The notes below the pieces were generated by a model. That model did no database searches. It was not told the DNA's origin and saw only the letters and a program-made list of their open reading frames with translations. A program made the translations under genes and the position numbers. 64,000 bases of DNA from Apostichopus japonicus (lineage: Eukaryota > Echinodermata > Holothuroidea > Aspidochirotida > Stichopodidae). The number at the start of each line of letters is the position of its first letter. Position 1 is the first letter of the stretch. The stretch covers positions 20,650,489-20,714,488 of the forward strand of contig NC_092572.1 of NCBI RefSeq assembly GCF_037975245.1, in the 5' to 3' direction. Positions 23,087 through 38,100 of this stretch are shown piece by piece.

Positions 23087-26000
23087 CTGCAGACGAAAAT
23101 ATGCAAACAGCATCAGAATAGACACCCCTTTGGAACGTAAATTCAACACAAAATATTAAACAGTAAATTATGAGAAACAAAAAATAGAAAACATAGAATC
23201 TATCATCATTAAATGAGGAAATTTGAAGAAAAAAATATAACAAAGGGTAGGAAATATAGAATGTACACTAAATGTGCTGTCTGTTACTTGTGTATAAATA
23301 AAAAATATTGCTGCTAATGTTTGAATAGTTGTTATCGGTACTATCCAATATTGACATTGACCAGCTGTATTCGGTTTTGATATCTGGATTGGGTATTGAT
23401 ATCTGAGTTCAATATTGATATCTGTGTTCGGTATTGATATCTGTGTTTGGTATTGATATCTGAGTTCGATATTGATACCTGAGTTGGATATTGATATCTA
23501 AGTTCGGTATTGATATCTGTATTCGGTATTGATATCTCTATTGGGTATTAGTATTTGTATTGGATATTGATTATACCTATTCGGTATTGATATCTGTATT
23601 CGGTATTGATATCTGTATTCGGTATTGATATCTGTATTCGGTATTGATATCTGAGTTGGATATTGATACCTGTGTTTGGTATTGATATCTGTATTCGGTA
23701 TTGATATCTCTATTGGGTATTAGTATTTGTATTGGATATTGATTATATGTATTCGGTATTGATATCTGTATTCGGTATTGATATCTGAGTTTGATATTGA
23801 GTTCTGTGTTCGGTATTGATATTTGTATTCAGTATTGATATCTATATTCAGAATTGATATGTGAATTTGGTATTGATATCTCTATTGGGTATTGGCATTT
23901 GTATTGGATATTGATTATATGTATTCGGTATTGATATCTGTATTCGGTATTGATATCTGAGTTCGATATTGATATCTGTGTTCGGTATTGATATCTGCAT
24001 GTATTCAGTATTAATATGTGTATTTGGAATTGATACCTGTATTCAGTATTGATGAAAATTGACCAACAAAACGTTAATAACTGTTTTAGGAAAGAGTGAA
24101 TGAAATTCAATAATCGTTACCAGCTGGACAGGGTTGTACATCATGACCTGTGCCCTCTGGACAGTAGAAGCCTGCTGGACAGGGTTCAGGGATGTCACCA
24201 CGGGTACACTGAAATCCCTTTGGACAGGTCAGGCACTCTGCAGCACCAGTATCATTCATGTATGTTGCATTGTTACAGGGCAGTGGACGGTCACTGCCAA
24301 CTGGACAGTAATGACCAATGGGGCATATATCTCCCGTAACACCATCTGCTTCAGAGAAACACATATTGAAAAGCACATTTATCAACACAACAACAAAATT
24401 CAAAAATGTAAGTGAGAGCCCTTTACAGGATTGAAAACAATGGTGCAAAAACTTATTAAGAAAAGAATTAAAATAAGATTGTTTTTGTAACATTACAATT
24501 CCAGATGACATTGTTGTCTGTATCATTGGGTAGTGTCACAACAGATGTTAAAAGTTTTGAACTCTGTTACCTTTGAACAGAAATCAGTTAGAAAAACACA
24601 AGCAGCAAATCAGAACTTTTCAAAGCAAACAAAAACACCTCCACATAGTTTAGCCTTGGACTGCAAAGACTTTCAAAACTGAGAAACAACAATAACCCTT
24701 CAATTTTAGCTTACAACTACATTACGCTACATTACACGACATAATGTTACGTTATGCAATGTTACATTATGTTATATCACATTGCATTACACTATGTTAC
24801 ATTACATATTACATTCAGCTACCTTACATTACATTATGTTACGTTATGCAATGTTACATTAGGTTATACCACACTGCATTACACTATGTTACATTACATT
24901 ATACATTACATTCAGCTACCTAACATAACATTATGTTACTTTATGCAATGTTACATTAGGTTATACCACACTGCATTACACTATGTTACATTACATTATA
25001 CATGACATTCAGCTACCTAACATAACATTATGTTACTTTATGCAATGTTACATTAGGTTATACCACATTGCATTACACTATGTTACATTACATTATACAT
25101 TACATTCAGCTACCTTACATTGCATTATGTTACTTTATGCAATGTTACATTAGGTTATACCACACTGCATTACACTATGTTACATTACATTATACATTAC
25201 ATTCAGCTACCTAACAAAACATTATGTTACTTTATGCAATGTTACATTAGGTTATACCACACTGCATTACACTATGTTACATTACATTATACATTACATT
25301 CAGCTACCTAACATAACATTATGTTACTTTATGCAATGTTACATTAGGTTATACCACACTGCATTACACTATGTTACATTACATTATACATTACATTCAG
25401 CTACCTTACATTGCATTATGTTACTTTATGCAATGTTACATTACGTTATATCACATTGCATTACACTACATTACACCACATTATATACGTTACATTACAT
25501 TACACTATGGTACGTTATGCAACGTTACACCACACTGCATTACATTACATTATATATGTTACATAACATGGTACGTCACATAACATTATGGTACATTACA
25601 TTATGTTATGTTACATTACAATGCGCCCTTGCCCTGCTTTACATACCCTATGTTATTTACATTACTTTATGTTACATTACATTACGCTACTTTACATATT
25701 TTTACGTTACATTAAACTAGGTTACATTACCTTATGCTACATTACCATACATTTCTAACAACATTTAGTCTACTCTGCATATAGAATCAATACACTGACA
25801 AGTTTAATCCCAGGCTTGTAGACAAACTTGTATGCTGAAATTAATGATAGTGAGATGCATGCTTGTAGGTAGGAAAGTTGAGTGCAAAAGAATCACTGAA
25901 GGATAACAGACGAAACTTGTTAAGCAACCACAGACAATAGTGTTTACAAGATCAGAAAACAGAGAAGAATACAGAAACCAGCAAAGAAAACGGAAAAACA

Positions 26001-29000
26001 AGAACGGAATTTATATGAAACCCCTAAATCTGCCAGTGACTGAAAACATGACATCGCAGGATACAACCAGTCAAAAGACAATGAACAGTCAAGAAGAACA
26101 TTAATCAAAGATAAACAAAATATACTTGTTGTATTTCAGGGATGAGACTGGGTTTAAAATAAAAAATTATAGAATTTTGCAAAAATTGCGGTATAGGCTC
26201 CAGTTTGCGTATGCTATAGTGTGTTAGGATAATAGTTTTTCTCCCCGAGGTAGAAAAGAAGTCACGGATATTCCGCAAATTCGCGGAAAAAGCTCATGCC
26301 TGGTATTGTCAGTAAAATACTAGACACGGAGGACATGCTTACCCTCTGGGTTTGGAATCGAGGCATTGGTCAAGCAATAATAGCCATCATTACATTGACC
26401 GGTGATGTTATCCTGACCGGCGAACTGACAGTAGTAACCAGGGTCACAGCTCACACAATCAGCCAGTGTGTCTTTACCTGAGTGAGAAAAAGGAATAATT
26501 ACAAGTTCAAGAATCAGATTGTCGGGTGGGCTTGGAGATCGAAAGAGGCTTGAGAGGGAGGGTGAGAGGAGGTTCTCATCTGTGAATGAGGATAGCGATG
26601 GAGGTATGCACTGATCACAGACGAAATGGACCTATGAATATAAACAACAGTTAAAGTTATCGTTCAGGAGAACACATATAAAAACAAAATAAATAGAAGT
26701 GCAAAGATGGGTGAAGCCCATCATCGTCTCCAGTTTATAGATTAAATAAACGTCATATGTTAGGAAAGAGCTAAGCTGTGTCCACTTGGAGGGGGAGGGG
26801 AGGGGAGGCTGCCTTATAAATCCACAAAAGCAGACTTCCTTCAATGAATGAAAAGGAATTATACAAGATAAAGTGAAATAATTCAGAACAGCAATATATT
26901 GTTTTCTCAAGATTAGCAACCAACAGTGCCAGGTGAATTTGACATGTCTTTTGAAGTCACTCACCACATCAAATAAACATGAACAGACCACATCACTGGT
27001 ATTGGTGATGGTAGGGGTATTTGTACCTACATCATCTCTAGATCCCCAACACAATTACCACTTTAGTGCTTAAATCTACAATAAAAGAACAATCCATGTT
27101 CCCCCATTGGTTTATCCTATTCCCATGTGACACCACTGCCCCGTGTATATTGCTGTCTCGGCTATCTCAACGTTCTGGTTATATCACTGTATAGCGTTCA
27201 AGAGACAAGAAATGCGTATTAAAAGAAAAAAGCACCACCATCACCAACTTACTGCTAAAATCTACAATAAAAGAACAATCCATGTTCCCCCATTGGTTTA
27301 TCCTATTCCCCTGTGACACCACTGCCCCGTGTATATTGCTGTCTTGGCTATCTCAACATTTTGGTGATATCACTGTATAGCGTTCAAGAGACAAGAAATG
27401 CTTATTAAAAAGAGAAACCAAAATAAAACGGATACCCTTGTTGAATCGGTATAGGGTTACCTTCATATGGGTTATAACTCCCTGGTGGACACTCGAGTGG
27501 TACAGGTGTACCCTCTGGGCAGTACCTTCCCACTGGACAGAGGTATCCCCAGGTCTGGTTGGAAGGATTAGGAGCAGTTGCACCAAGTTCACAGTAATGT
27601 CCAGCAAAACAGTCATCAAAGGGCTCTGTGAGGCCAGGTGTAGGACAGTAGAAACCAGGATCACATAAGGGGCACTCTGGCGCAGCTGTGAGACCCGTTT
27701 GATTCCCATACGTGCCTGGTGGACAATCATCACCTGGTCGACAGAAAGCACAGGAAAAAACTATTACAAGGACTATGTCATTTGACCATGAATTAGCCAT
27801 CCACTTTCCTATAATAATCCAGCTTAGGATCACCTGAGCTTCCAGGTATTTCTTCTTTACAGCCTGATATTGATCTGAAATTGAAATTAGTGTCTGAATA
27901 TGACAGCTTAGAACCTAACCAGCTAACCTAACTACCTATCTGTGTAAAAATAGCTAATCGCTATCCAGCCCTTAGTCTTAGGCAATCCCATGTCGTGAAC
28001 ACAGGCAACACACCCAATTATCATTCAAATACAACCCAGGAAAAGCACATAGATAAGTGATTTCATTTTAAAAATGAAGAATTTTGTGCTTTATCGACTT
28101 AAACATCACTATTCCATTTACCTGTGATAGATCCGGTCTGGCAGTATTTACCGAGGGGACAGATATCTCCGGTCACTCCGTCCGTCGGTGCAGGTTGGTC
28201 AGCGCCCAGGGTACAGTAGAACCCAGCCAGGCACTGACCCTTGGGCGAGGACAGGCCTTCTTCGTCACAGTAATATCCAGCGTCACACTGTGTACAGTCA
28301 CCTGTCAGTGAAAATATAGATCAAAATATAAATATAAAAAACTCAGCTGGCAAGAGCATTTACAAACACTTCAAAAACTGAGGATTGAAACAAAATCAAA
28401 ATAAATCAAAAAAATTGTACATATAAAAGTAAGTTGGCCTGACGTATCAATCCTAACAGGATCTTCTTTCAAAGGCTAAATGACAAGTAACAGTAACAGA
28501 AGGTACAAACACACACACAGAATACAGACAGGTTAATGAGCATGGTGAACACAAAGAGATACATGTACAAATTTTATAGTTAAATTTGCTCAACTGAATT
28601 AATTCTGTCTTCCCTATGTACAGCAATCTATCAAGTTACGTTCAAACCCAATATCAAGTTATCATTCACAAGTGTTGGAAGAGAAGGTTTTGAAAATATG
28701 CCGGAATTCTTCCTATTGCAGAGTTTGCTTTTCCGTGGCGGGCTATCTGTCGGTAGCATTGTCATTGTCAGAATATTTGCAGCTGAATCCAGAAATTTGG
28801 TTCACATCATAAAGTACAATGGGTGAAACCAAAAAAGGACTGGTTTCTCTCCAAGTATAAAAACAATTTGCACTAACATAGTAAAAACAAGTTATGTTTA
28901 TGAGAGTGACAGTGTTGTAGCTACGCCGGTTGGCGCCGGTCGGACTTGGCGAGCACTAATGTTTGCCGACCGGTACTCCAAGTAAACAGTTCTAATACCG

Positions 29001-29110
29001 ACCAGCACTCGCACTTCTGATCGACCGGTACAAAATTCAGTAAGTAGTGTCACGAAATGAATGCAAAAAAAATCACTCTCAATCAATTATATATACACAC
29101 ACACACATAT

Positions 29111-29196
<86 letters not shown>

Positions 29197-32100
29197 CCCT
29201 TATACCCCTCCCCCAGGGACGCGGAATTCGCAGGCAACCGCCACTCCAAAAAATTCAACCGCCACCTGCAAAATCCTAGCTACAACCCTGGAGAGTGAAG
29301 ATCATTGGAAATTACTGGCCAGGATAACTTAGAGAGTAATATCACCTTCAATTTTCTACAGAAGTAAACTAATAAAAATATTTGCATTTATTTACTCTTG
29401 ACTTTCTCTCACACTCTTTTTCACTTTTTTGTTTTACCTTCACTTTTAGTGAAGAGCGAGTTTAACCAAACAAATCACCAGCTACTTATATGTTGCTAAA
29501 CTACACTCACTAGTACAACTTATAATAATAGGTTGTTGTCTCCATTTGCCACAGGGCAAAGCTGCAGCTGTTACCGGTTTACCACACCCTCACATGTAAC
29601 TCAGATGCATAGGACACCATTTGTCAGCCATCTAGTAAGAATCAAAGAAGGAATCTTAGAATGATGACAAATCCGTTGAGAAGGAGGTTAACACTTACCG
29701 CTGCTGGCCAAGTTTGTCTTATTGCCAGAATAAGTCCCGAGGGGACATTTATTCTGGGTGGCATACTCCGTACCGTTGGGACAGTAGTGACCGGGGACAC
29801 AATCCAGGGGTACAATCACTCCTGTGACATTACCCAACTCATAAGGGTCGCAGTAAGAGCCCTCCGGACAGGTATCACAGTCTGGCTGACCTGGTTCAGC
29901 CTGGTACGTACCTGGCAGAAACAACCGAGATTAGAGATATCGCAAAAGTAAATGTGAGCTATTTACAGTGACGTCAGTCTTGGGTGATAGGATAAACCGT
30001 ATTGCAGAGAAAGCACGTAGTCTTAATGGAAGACGTAAATGTATGCAGTATTGAAAACCTGCTGCGCCAACTTCTTCACACTACCCATCCCTTTACTTCT
30101 CTCCACATTTCCTTCATATCAAATTTATAGTTTGAAAGCTTTGAAAGAAGTTGTGATCCTAATGTTTGTATTGCACCCAACCGTTGCAACTTACATATTT
30201 GTAGATGAACTACAAAATGAAAGGCAACGACTTTAGCTATTGGGGTTTAATCTTTCCTCACATACCTAGAGATTAATACCAATATTTACACAAAAACAAC
30301 AGAACCAACCCCTAGTAATTTCTAGTAATACTTCACAACAACAACTACTTCAAAGCAGAATGCAGTGTTTATAAAATCCCATTCTGTTTGCATGAAGTTA
30401 AAGGGACAGTGTCAAAAGTAGGATGATGAGAGGGCTGCAGCATTCTGCAGCCGGGCTGCATAGGATGAGATCTTTGGTGCTGAGATAATCTCTGTTGATA
30501 AATATTGATTCAGCTTTGCTGCTGAGGAGCTTGCAGCTTCCTTTCTTTGTGACACAGTCTTTAAGAATAGCCTGAGAATCCCTCTTCACTCAAGAGAAAG
30601 AACTCTTGACCACAAGAAACATTTACAGGATGACTCTATGGTCAATTTTACATAAATTTTACGTCAATTTTGATTCGTTCTAGAACATAAAAAGACGCTG
30701 GTATCAGTCCAGGTTGTATTGCTACAGCCACTCCTAAGAAGTAAATGACCCTGCCAGTACCTGAGGCTCGTTCAAGTAAGGTGATTGGACTAATTGGACC
30801 ATTAGGACAGTTCCCTCAGACATAACCCAAACTCAATAGGAAAACCAAGAGCCTTCTTGTGGCTTCTTTATATTCAGTTTATATAGCAATATCATGTGTT
30901 TAGTTGAGCTGATAGAATTTACACAAAAAATGGATTGCAATAAAAAAAAAAAAATTTAAACCTTAAAGGCGCATTCTAGATATTTAGCAAAAATTAACAG
31001 CTGCATATCTTGAAGATCGGAATAACAATCAAAATGTTACGAGGACTCATCTTGTTATTTCGTTCGTTTTTTTTTGTTTTTTTTGAGGGGGGACACTATG
31101 ACATAACGAGACTAAAGAAACCTATATGACTATAAAATTCTTCGCCCAAGAGGGGTTTTCTTTTTTTTGGGGGGGAGTTTCCCCCATTTTCATTACCTCG
31201 CTCACAAAGGACAGGTGCGGAACTTCCAGTAGGACACGAGAAACCTTGCGGGCAGACGTACTCTACAGGACTGGCGGTGCTCTGACCCCCTGGGCAATAA
31301 TATCCTTCCAAGCAAGGGTTGGATGGCGCTGATAAATGTTCCCCAGAACAGAAATAACCTGATAAATGATTTAAATATGAAATACAGAGAATGTTGGTGA
31401 ATATTTTGTGGACTCAAGAAATGCAACCAAAAGTTTGATCAAACTAAAGCAAGACTTGACAGTTTCCAATATGGCTTAAGAAGACTTTTAAAGGAGTTTT
31501 CTAGTTTATAACCCAAAATAAGGGGGGGGATGGTAACTTGGTACATTGCACCTCAAAGTAATGTGTAGGCCACACATAAACACTAATGAAACAGTTATCA
31601 TAGAGTTTCCTGGTATTACAACTGAACTACTGTAATGGTTAATACTCTGAATGATAAAGAGGTACACTTGAAATCTTAAAGAACAGTCAGTCCCAATACA
31701 GATTGTATTTCTAATTGAAATAAAAATAAAATAAAACTGTTAGCTAACTGCTTATCCACTAGATTACAATAATTATTGATACATTAATCTGTTTTGAGAC
31801 ATATGAAAGTGAGAAACATACCCAACCCTCATCGTTAGCTCATTGGAGGGAGAACCTTGTGACAAACAACTCAATCAAACAGCTATTACAATAACTTGCT
31901 CCATAGGGGGAGATGTGTTACTTTAAAAGTCATGTCAAGTTTGGTGAGGTAGGACTGTCATTTTTAAAAATCTGTGATGTCTTAATTCCACCAGGATCTC
32001 AAACCTTTTTTGACCAGCATGGTCATTTCGCCCAACCTTTTTTTTACATATTCAGTCAGAATAATATTACTTTTTCTATTTTCACTAGTTCAATTTGATT

Positions 32101-35100
32101 TATTTTGGGTTATGTTACTTCGTGGTAGGTAAATAAAGTGAGGTCCGCTCGATATCGATCGGAGTCTGAGCAGTTATTTCGGGTATAATTGGAGGATTAC
32201 ACTACTTTAGGCGGTTTAATACGCATACAATGGAAGTCATATTATTATACAAACAAAGGGGAATCGGTGTGGAATAATATCACCGTTTCTATTTCACTAG
32301 TTCAATTTGATTTATTTTGGGTTGTAGTAATACACTACTTTAGGCGGCTATGCATACAATGTAAGTTATATTATTATACAAACAAAGGGGAATCGGTGTC
32401 GAATAATATCACCGTCTCTATTTCACTAGTTCAATTTGATTTATTTTCGGTTGTAGTATTACACTACTTTAGCCGGTTACGCATACAATGTAAGTTATAT
32501 TATTATACAAACAAAGGGGAATCGGTTGGACTAATATCACTGTTTCTATTTCTCTAGTTCAATTCCCGAACGTTTCATTTTGAAGTATAATATTTAATCA
32601 AGGTTGGGCGAAATGACCAGGCTGGTTGGGCAAAATGACCAAGCTGGTTGGGCGAAATGACCAGGCTGGTTGGGCGAAATGACCAGGCTGGTTGGGCGAA
32701 ATGGTAAGGTTGGGCAAAATGGCAGTTGGGCGAAATGGTTCTTGGGCGAAGTGACTTGCTTCAATTTAGGTCATGTAAGAACTTAAATATTTCAGATTCA
32801 GTATTGCTAGGTCTCCATTAAAGAAAATAACCATGAAAATTAACAAAGAGACAACATCAGCCTTAGCACATGTAGTACCGTGATATCATATTTAGACTTG
32901 ATCAAGTCTCCCGTCTTGTGTAAGATTAAACCTGTGATATCTCCCAAATGGAATAAGATTTTTCTTTCTCAGTTAATTTGGGGAACTTTTTTTGACAGTT
33001 CACATCTCTGTCACGTAGATTAACAATGATGGCTGTTGGGTTTGTGCCTCCTTTAGGGACAAAAAAAAAGAATTACAAACCTTTTCCAAACATCATTTTT
33101 AATTATTCAAGTATGGTGTACAATGACAAAAACACAACTTGCCATTATTCTTGTATTTGCTATTTGCCTTGTCTTTGCCATTGCGAAGATGCAGGTTTAA
33201 AAACACGGTTATATAGACAATTCCACCTGGCAGTAAAAATGAAATCTTCCAATACCTGGTGTACATGACAGACAGTTGGCCAATTCAGTGTTCATGGTAG
33301 TATTTGAGAACGTCCCATTTGGGCATGGGGTAGGGTAAGGTGATCCTAGCTCACAGTAGTAGCCCTCTGGACATTCAGACCCAGTAGGGTTGGGGTCTTC
33401 ATCACCACCAGGACAGAAATATCCAGCTGAACATTCAGCTGTGTACAGAACAAGAAACAAACAGAACATTAGGCTTGAGTATGGGCATTAATCTTATTCC
33501 TTGTTTTATTCACAATTACTGTGCCCATATTTATGTATATTTATATATTTGTGTTCTTTTTTGTGGTTTATAACGCTGTCTTATATAACTTTTTTTACTT
33601 TTATTGCTGTTGTTATCACTTTTAGGTTTTCTTAAGTTTGGTAATTTTATATTCCAGGTATTGGTTCTTTTGTACAGTGCTCTTGGGCATGTTTTACTTC
33701 ATGATAACAGCACTTTAATATATGTTATTTATTTATTTATATAACATTAACGTGAACAATAATACAGATGGTGACACTTACCAATACCATAGTTAATGAC
33801 AATTCAATTCTACACTAAATCCAATTGCTACAAACAGAAACAACATTAACATGAACAAAAGTACAGATGATGACATTTAGCAATACGATATTTAAAGACA
33901 ATTAAATTGTACACTAATTCCTATTGCACATCTGTAGTCAAAGCTGCTGGTAGGTTGAAAAGTACTAAATAAGATATTTTATCAAATGTCTGCCAACAGA
34001 ATAATTATATTTTTGTACTGTAACATTAGTAGATTTTTGTTTCTATTGATATCTTTTTTCTTTATGCCAGTGGTTGGGTAGAGAGCAGGGTGTGCATAGT
34101 AGTATACCTTAGAGATAGGACGTACAATAAGTGAAAGGTCACAACAAGAAACATCCTTAAGAACAAGAGTGTTGCGAGGAACCTAGTCCATTTCCGCTGT
34201 GTGAAACTACAGAGCACCCAGCCTAGCTGCAGTGATGCTGCAGCCCCCTCGGCATTCCACTGTTGGCACAGTGCCTAATCATTTACCACACTTAACATAG
34301 AGCTGAAGCATTTTTACATACCAGTAGGTGATCAACTGCAGAGCACACAGCCTAGCTGCAGTGATGCTGCAGTCCTCTCAGCATTCTACTGTTGCCACAG
34401 TGCCTAATCTTTTACAACACTTAACATAGAGCTGAAGCATTTTTACATACCAGTAGGTGACTGCAGAGCACACAGCCTAGCTGCAGTGATGCTGCAGTCC
34501 TCTCAGCATTCTACTGTTGCCACAGTGCCTAATCTTTTACAACACTTAACATAGAGCTGAAGCAATTTTACATACCAGTAGGTGATCAACTGCAGAGCAC
34601 ACAGCCTAGATACAGTGATGCTGCAGCCCCCTCAGTATTCTACTGTTGCCACAGTGCCTAATCTTTTACAACACTTAACATAAACATAGAGCTGAAGCAA
34701 TTTTACATACCAGTAGGTGACTGCAGAGCACACAGCCTAGCTGCAGTGATGCTGCAGCCCCCTCAGTATTCCACTATTGACACAGTGCCTAATCTGTACA
34801 ACACTTAACATAGAGCATTTTTACATACCAGTAGGTGACTCTAACTCGTAATCATCACAGTAGTATCCGGGTGTACAGTCCAGTGGTCTGGAGGATCCAG
34901 AGGGGCAGTAAGTACCCGGTGGACATCGGTTACCTGAGTAGTTCACAGCTGGACACATGCAGTCAGATATTATTGTAGCATTACCTGCAACCAGAAAACA
35001 AAACAAAATGGTTTTAAGACATTGTGCAAGAAGACAAACCACAGAGAATCAGTATATGAAAATACTGCACAAAGATGAGAGCCCGAAGTTGTTTACCGCA

Positions 35101-38100
35101 GATTTCCTGAACAATATAACTCCTATACTGACGAGTTATAAAACTTAATCAATACGACAGTGTCCAGTGTAACATTGGTAAGAAATGTGACTCAGCACAC
35201 TATGTAACAGAGAGAGAGGGAGAGAAATGGATTAGAGCTCAAACTACCAATGCTGTTTGTTCTGTTGAATGCAAACAAGATCTGCTTAGCAGCGGTCATT
35301 GACCAGTATAGAATAAACCACAAGAATGTGAAGAACATGAAAATACTGTGCCTCTACTTGTAAACAGGAAGTGAATGCACTGATGACATCATCATCTTCA
35401 AGATCTGCTTAGCAACGGTCATTGACCAGTAAGAAATAAACCACAAGAATGTGAAGAACATGAATATACTGTGCCTCTACTTGTAAACAGGAAGCGAATG
35501 CACTGATGACATCATCATCTTCAAGATCTGCTTAGCAACGGTCATTGAACAGTATAGAATAAACCACAAGCTCAATGTGGTAGTTGGGTGTGTGTCTCCT
35601 ACAACAGTGGACTAGGATATCAATACAACACAACATGCAGTTCTTTAAACACTCACCAGGTGGTAGAGGCTTGCTACTGGCAGACCCCATCGTACAGAAC
35701 CAGCCCGCGCTGCAGTTACCAGTCGGCTCCTCCAGTCCCTCTCCTTCACAGTAAGTACCAGGAGGGCAAAGTTCACAGGATGATCCATTCTGCTGCTGGG
35801 GTAGGCTGTTATAAGATCCCTCAGGACAGGGATATTGGTAGGCATAAGTCGTACCTACAGGACAGTAATACCCAGCAGGACAGGCATAGATGCTAGGATC
35901 ACTGGTGTTGACGGGACAGTAAAATCCAGCCGGACAGAGGTCGCAAGAGCTCTCATCTTTGACAACAACAAAGCAAAGAGACAAAGTTATATTGTAAATT
36001 GACAACTTCAAACAAAGTCACATAGTTAACTTTACTACTGTGTTCAATGTAGAGAAACCTATTAAAGGTACACCAGAACTTGTTGAAATCTCATGGCTTG
36101 CAAACAAAGTTCCATAGTTAACATTACCACTGTGTTCAATGAAGAGAAACCTATTAAAGGTACACCAGAACTTGTTGAAATCTCATGGCTTGCAAACAAA
36201 GTTCCATAGTTAACAATCCTACTGTGTTCAACGTAGAGAAACCTATTAAAGGTACACCAGAACTTGGTGAAATCTTATGGCCTGCAAACAAAGTTCCATA
36301 GTTAACATTACCACTGTGTTCAATGTTAGCATGCCACAAAGCTTTTCAAAAGTTCCTTCGTGGGTAACTTCCCCTTCAAAATTATTCCCAAACTTTGACA
36401 ACGGTTAAACTAAAAAACAGAATGTCTAAGCAACAGGAAATACTTTGAGGATTCCTGTAACATGTTTCTTGAAGTTTCAGCATTGAGTGACCATCACTTG
36501 AACTCAACCATAAAGTGATAAAGTTCCATGAAGGTTAGAAATGTTATATCAATAGTTTAATATCAGCAGTATACTTTAGTGAGTCTGTAAGGTTAGAAAT
36601 TGAATTTTTATTCAATACATATGAATTTTAGTTGTTCCATGAAAAAAACACCAAAACAAACAATATTTTCTTTACATGGATAAAAATTATTTTCTCCCCC
36701 CACCCCCCTCCTCAAAAAAAAAAATTTATTCCAAAATAATAGGACATGTCAATAACTTTTCTAAGAGCATTGAGATCCATTAACTGCTCAGATATAGTAA
36801 CAAAAGATTTAAAAAGAAAAAGACGATAGTTGTCCTCACCATCAGAAGCAGTGAATGTACCAGCCTCACAAGGATTAGGAATGGCAGAGCCAGTGGGACA
36901 GTAGCTGCCTGCTGGACATACCCCTCCCACACCCTTGTGACCATCGTTATCGGTTGGGTTGGGCGTATCTAACCCCGATTCGCAGTAATGACCTGCTTCG
37001 CAGGGTCCTTCCACATCTGGTAGACCAGGAGTCTGGCAGTAGTAACCACCTGCAAAAAGAGAAAGCCAAGAATCATTTCCATACAAAAAGACAATTTTCA
37101 AAAACCTGACCAATGTTTGATAGAACACATTGATTGGCCGGATTTTTAAGATTACATTCCCCGAGAATCACGCTTTATTAGTTTTCAACCAAGCCTTAAC
37201 AAATCTCTGAGATACTGATAATAATAATCATAATAATATTTGCTTTTTATGTAGCGCTTTATACCAGCGATATGTCTCAAAGCGCTTTACAGACATTATA
37301 TTACCCTTGGTCAATGATAACCTGTCCCAGAGACAATCCCTGAAGTCGGCAGCAGTAATATACTGCGCCCAATGACAAGTTACCTCACAGGTACCCATTA
37401 AACCCCAGATTAAAGCAAAACGTTGACCAAATATTCAAATGTTCCGAACATCTTACATAATTATTTGATCGTGTTCCTCCTAGTAGTAGACCTGAAGAGA
37501 GTGCATGCTCAAAACTTATATTTTAGCTGCAGTGAGTCTTACATCATCTTACATTGGTATCACATCCCAAAATGCTTTGCAAAAACGGTCAAATTTCTGT
37601 ACCAGTGCAATAAAAGTATAACAGTTTCATACAAAGGAACCTAAGTATTTCACAAGAGACAACATTTTGAGAGCCCAAACTGCTACATCAAGTTAAAGTG
37701 ACTCTTGCTGCCTTTATGACTCATAATTGTAGTCTGGGCATCTTGGATAGTTGGTATAGATACTAGTACCAGACAATAGCACTGGTACTCACATCTTTTA
37801 CCAGAACTCACATTTAGATGTATGTACTGGTACTCACATTTTACATCTTTCTACTGGTACTCAATGTTTAGATTTTTGTACTTGTACTCACATTTAGATC
37901 TTTGTAATGGTACTCATGTTAGATTTCTGTACTGGTACTCACACTTACATCATTCTACTGTACTCAATGTTAAGATCTTTGAACTTGTACTCACATTTAG
38001 ATCTCTGTAATGGTACTCATGTTTTGATTTCTGTACTGGTACTCTCATTCACATCTCTCTACTGGTACTCAATGTTAAGATCTTTGTACTTGTACTCACA

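Noticed and set aside
22587-23243. 218-codon minus-strand ORF around exon 40 taken as one exon
   Set aside because: Module similarity ends exactly at good acceptor (23,087) and donor (22,954) sites. The rest is intron and a dispersed repeat.
23330-24055. CRISPR-like repeat array
   Set aside because: Units are contiguous 18-mers without spacers, in an animal intron. The same applies to the other arrays.
24754-25720. ORFs of His-Tyr-Thr-Leu repeats
   Set aside because: By-products of the 97-bp TACATTA array inside an intron.
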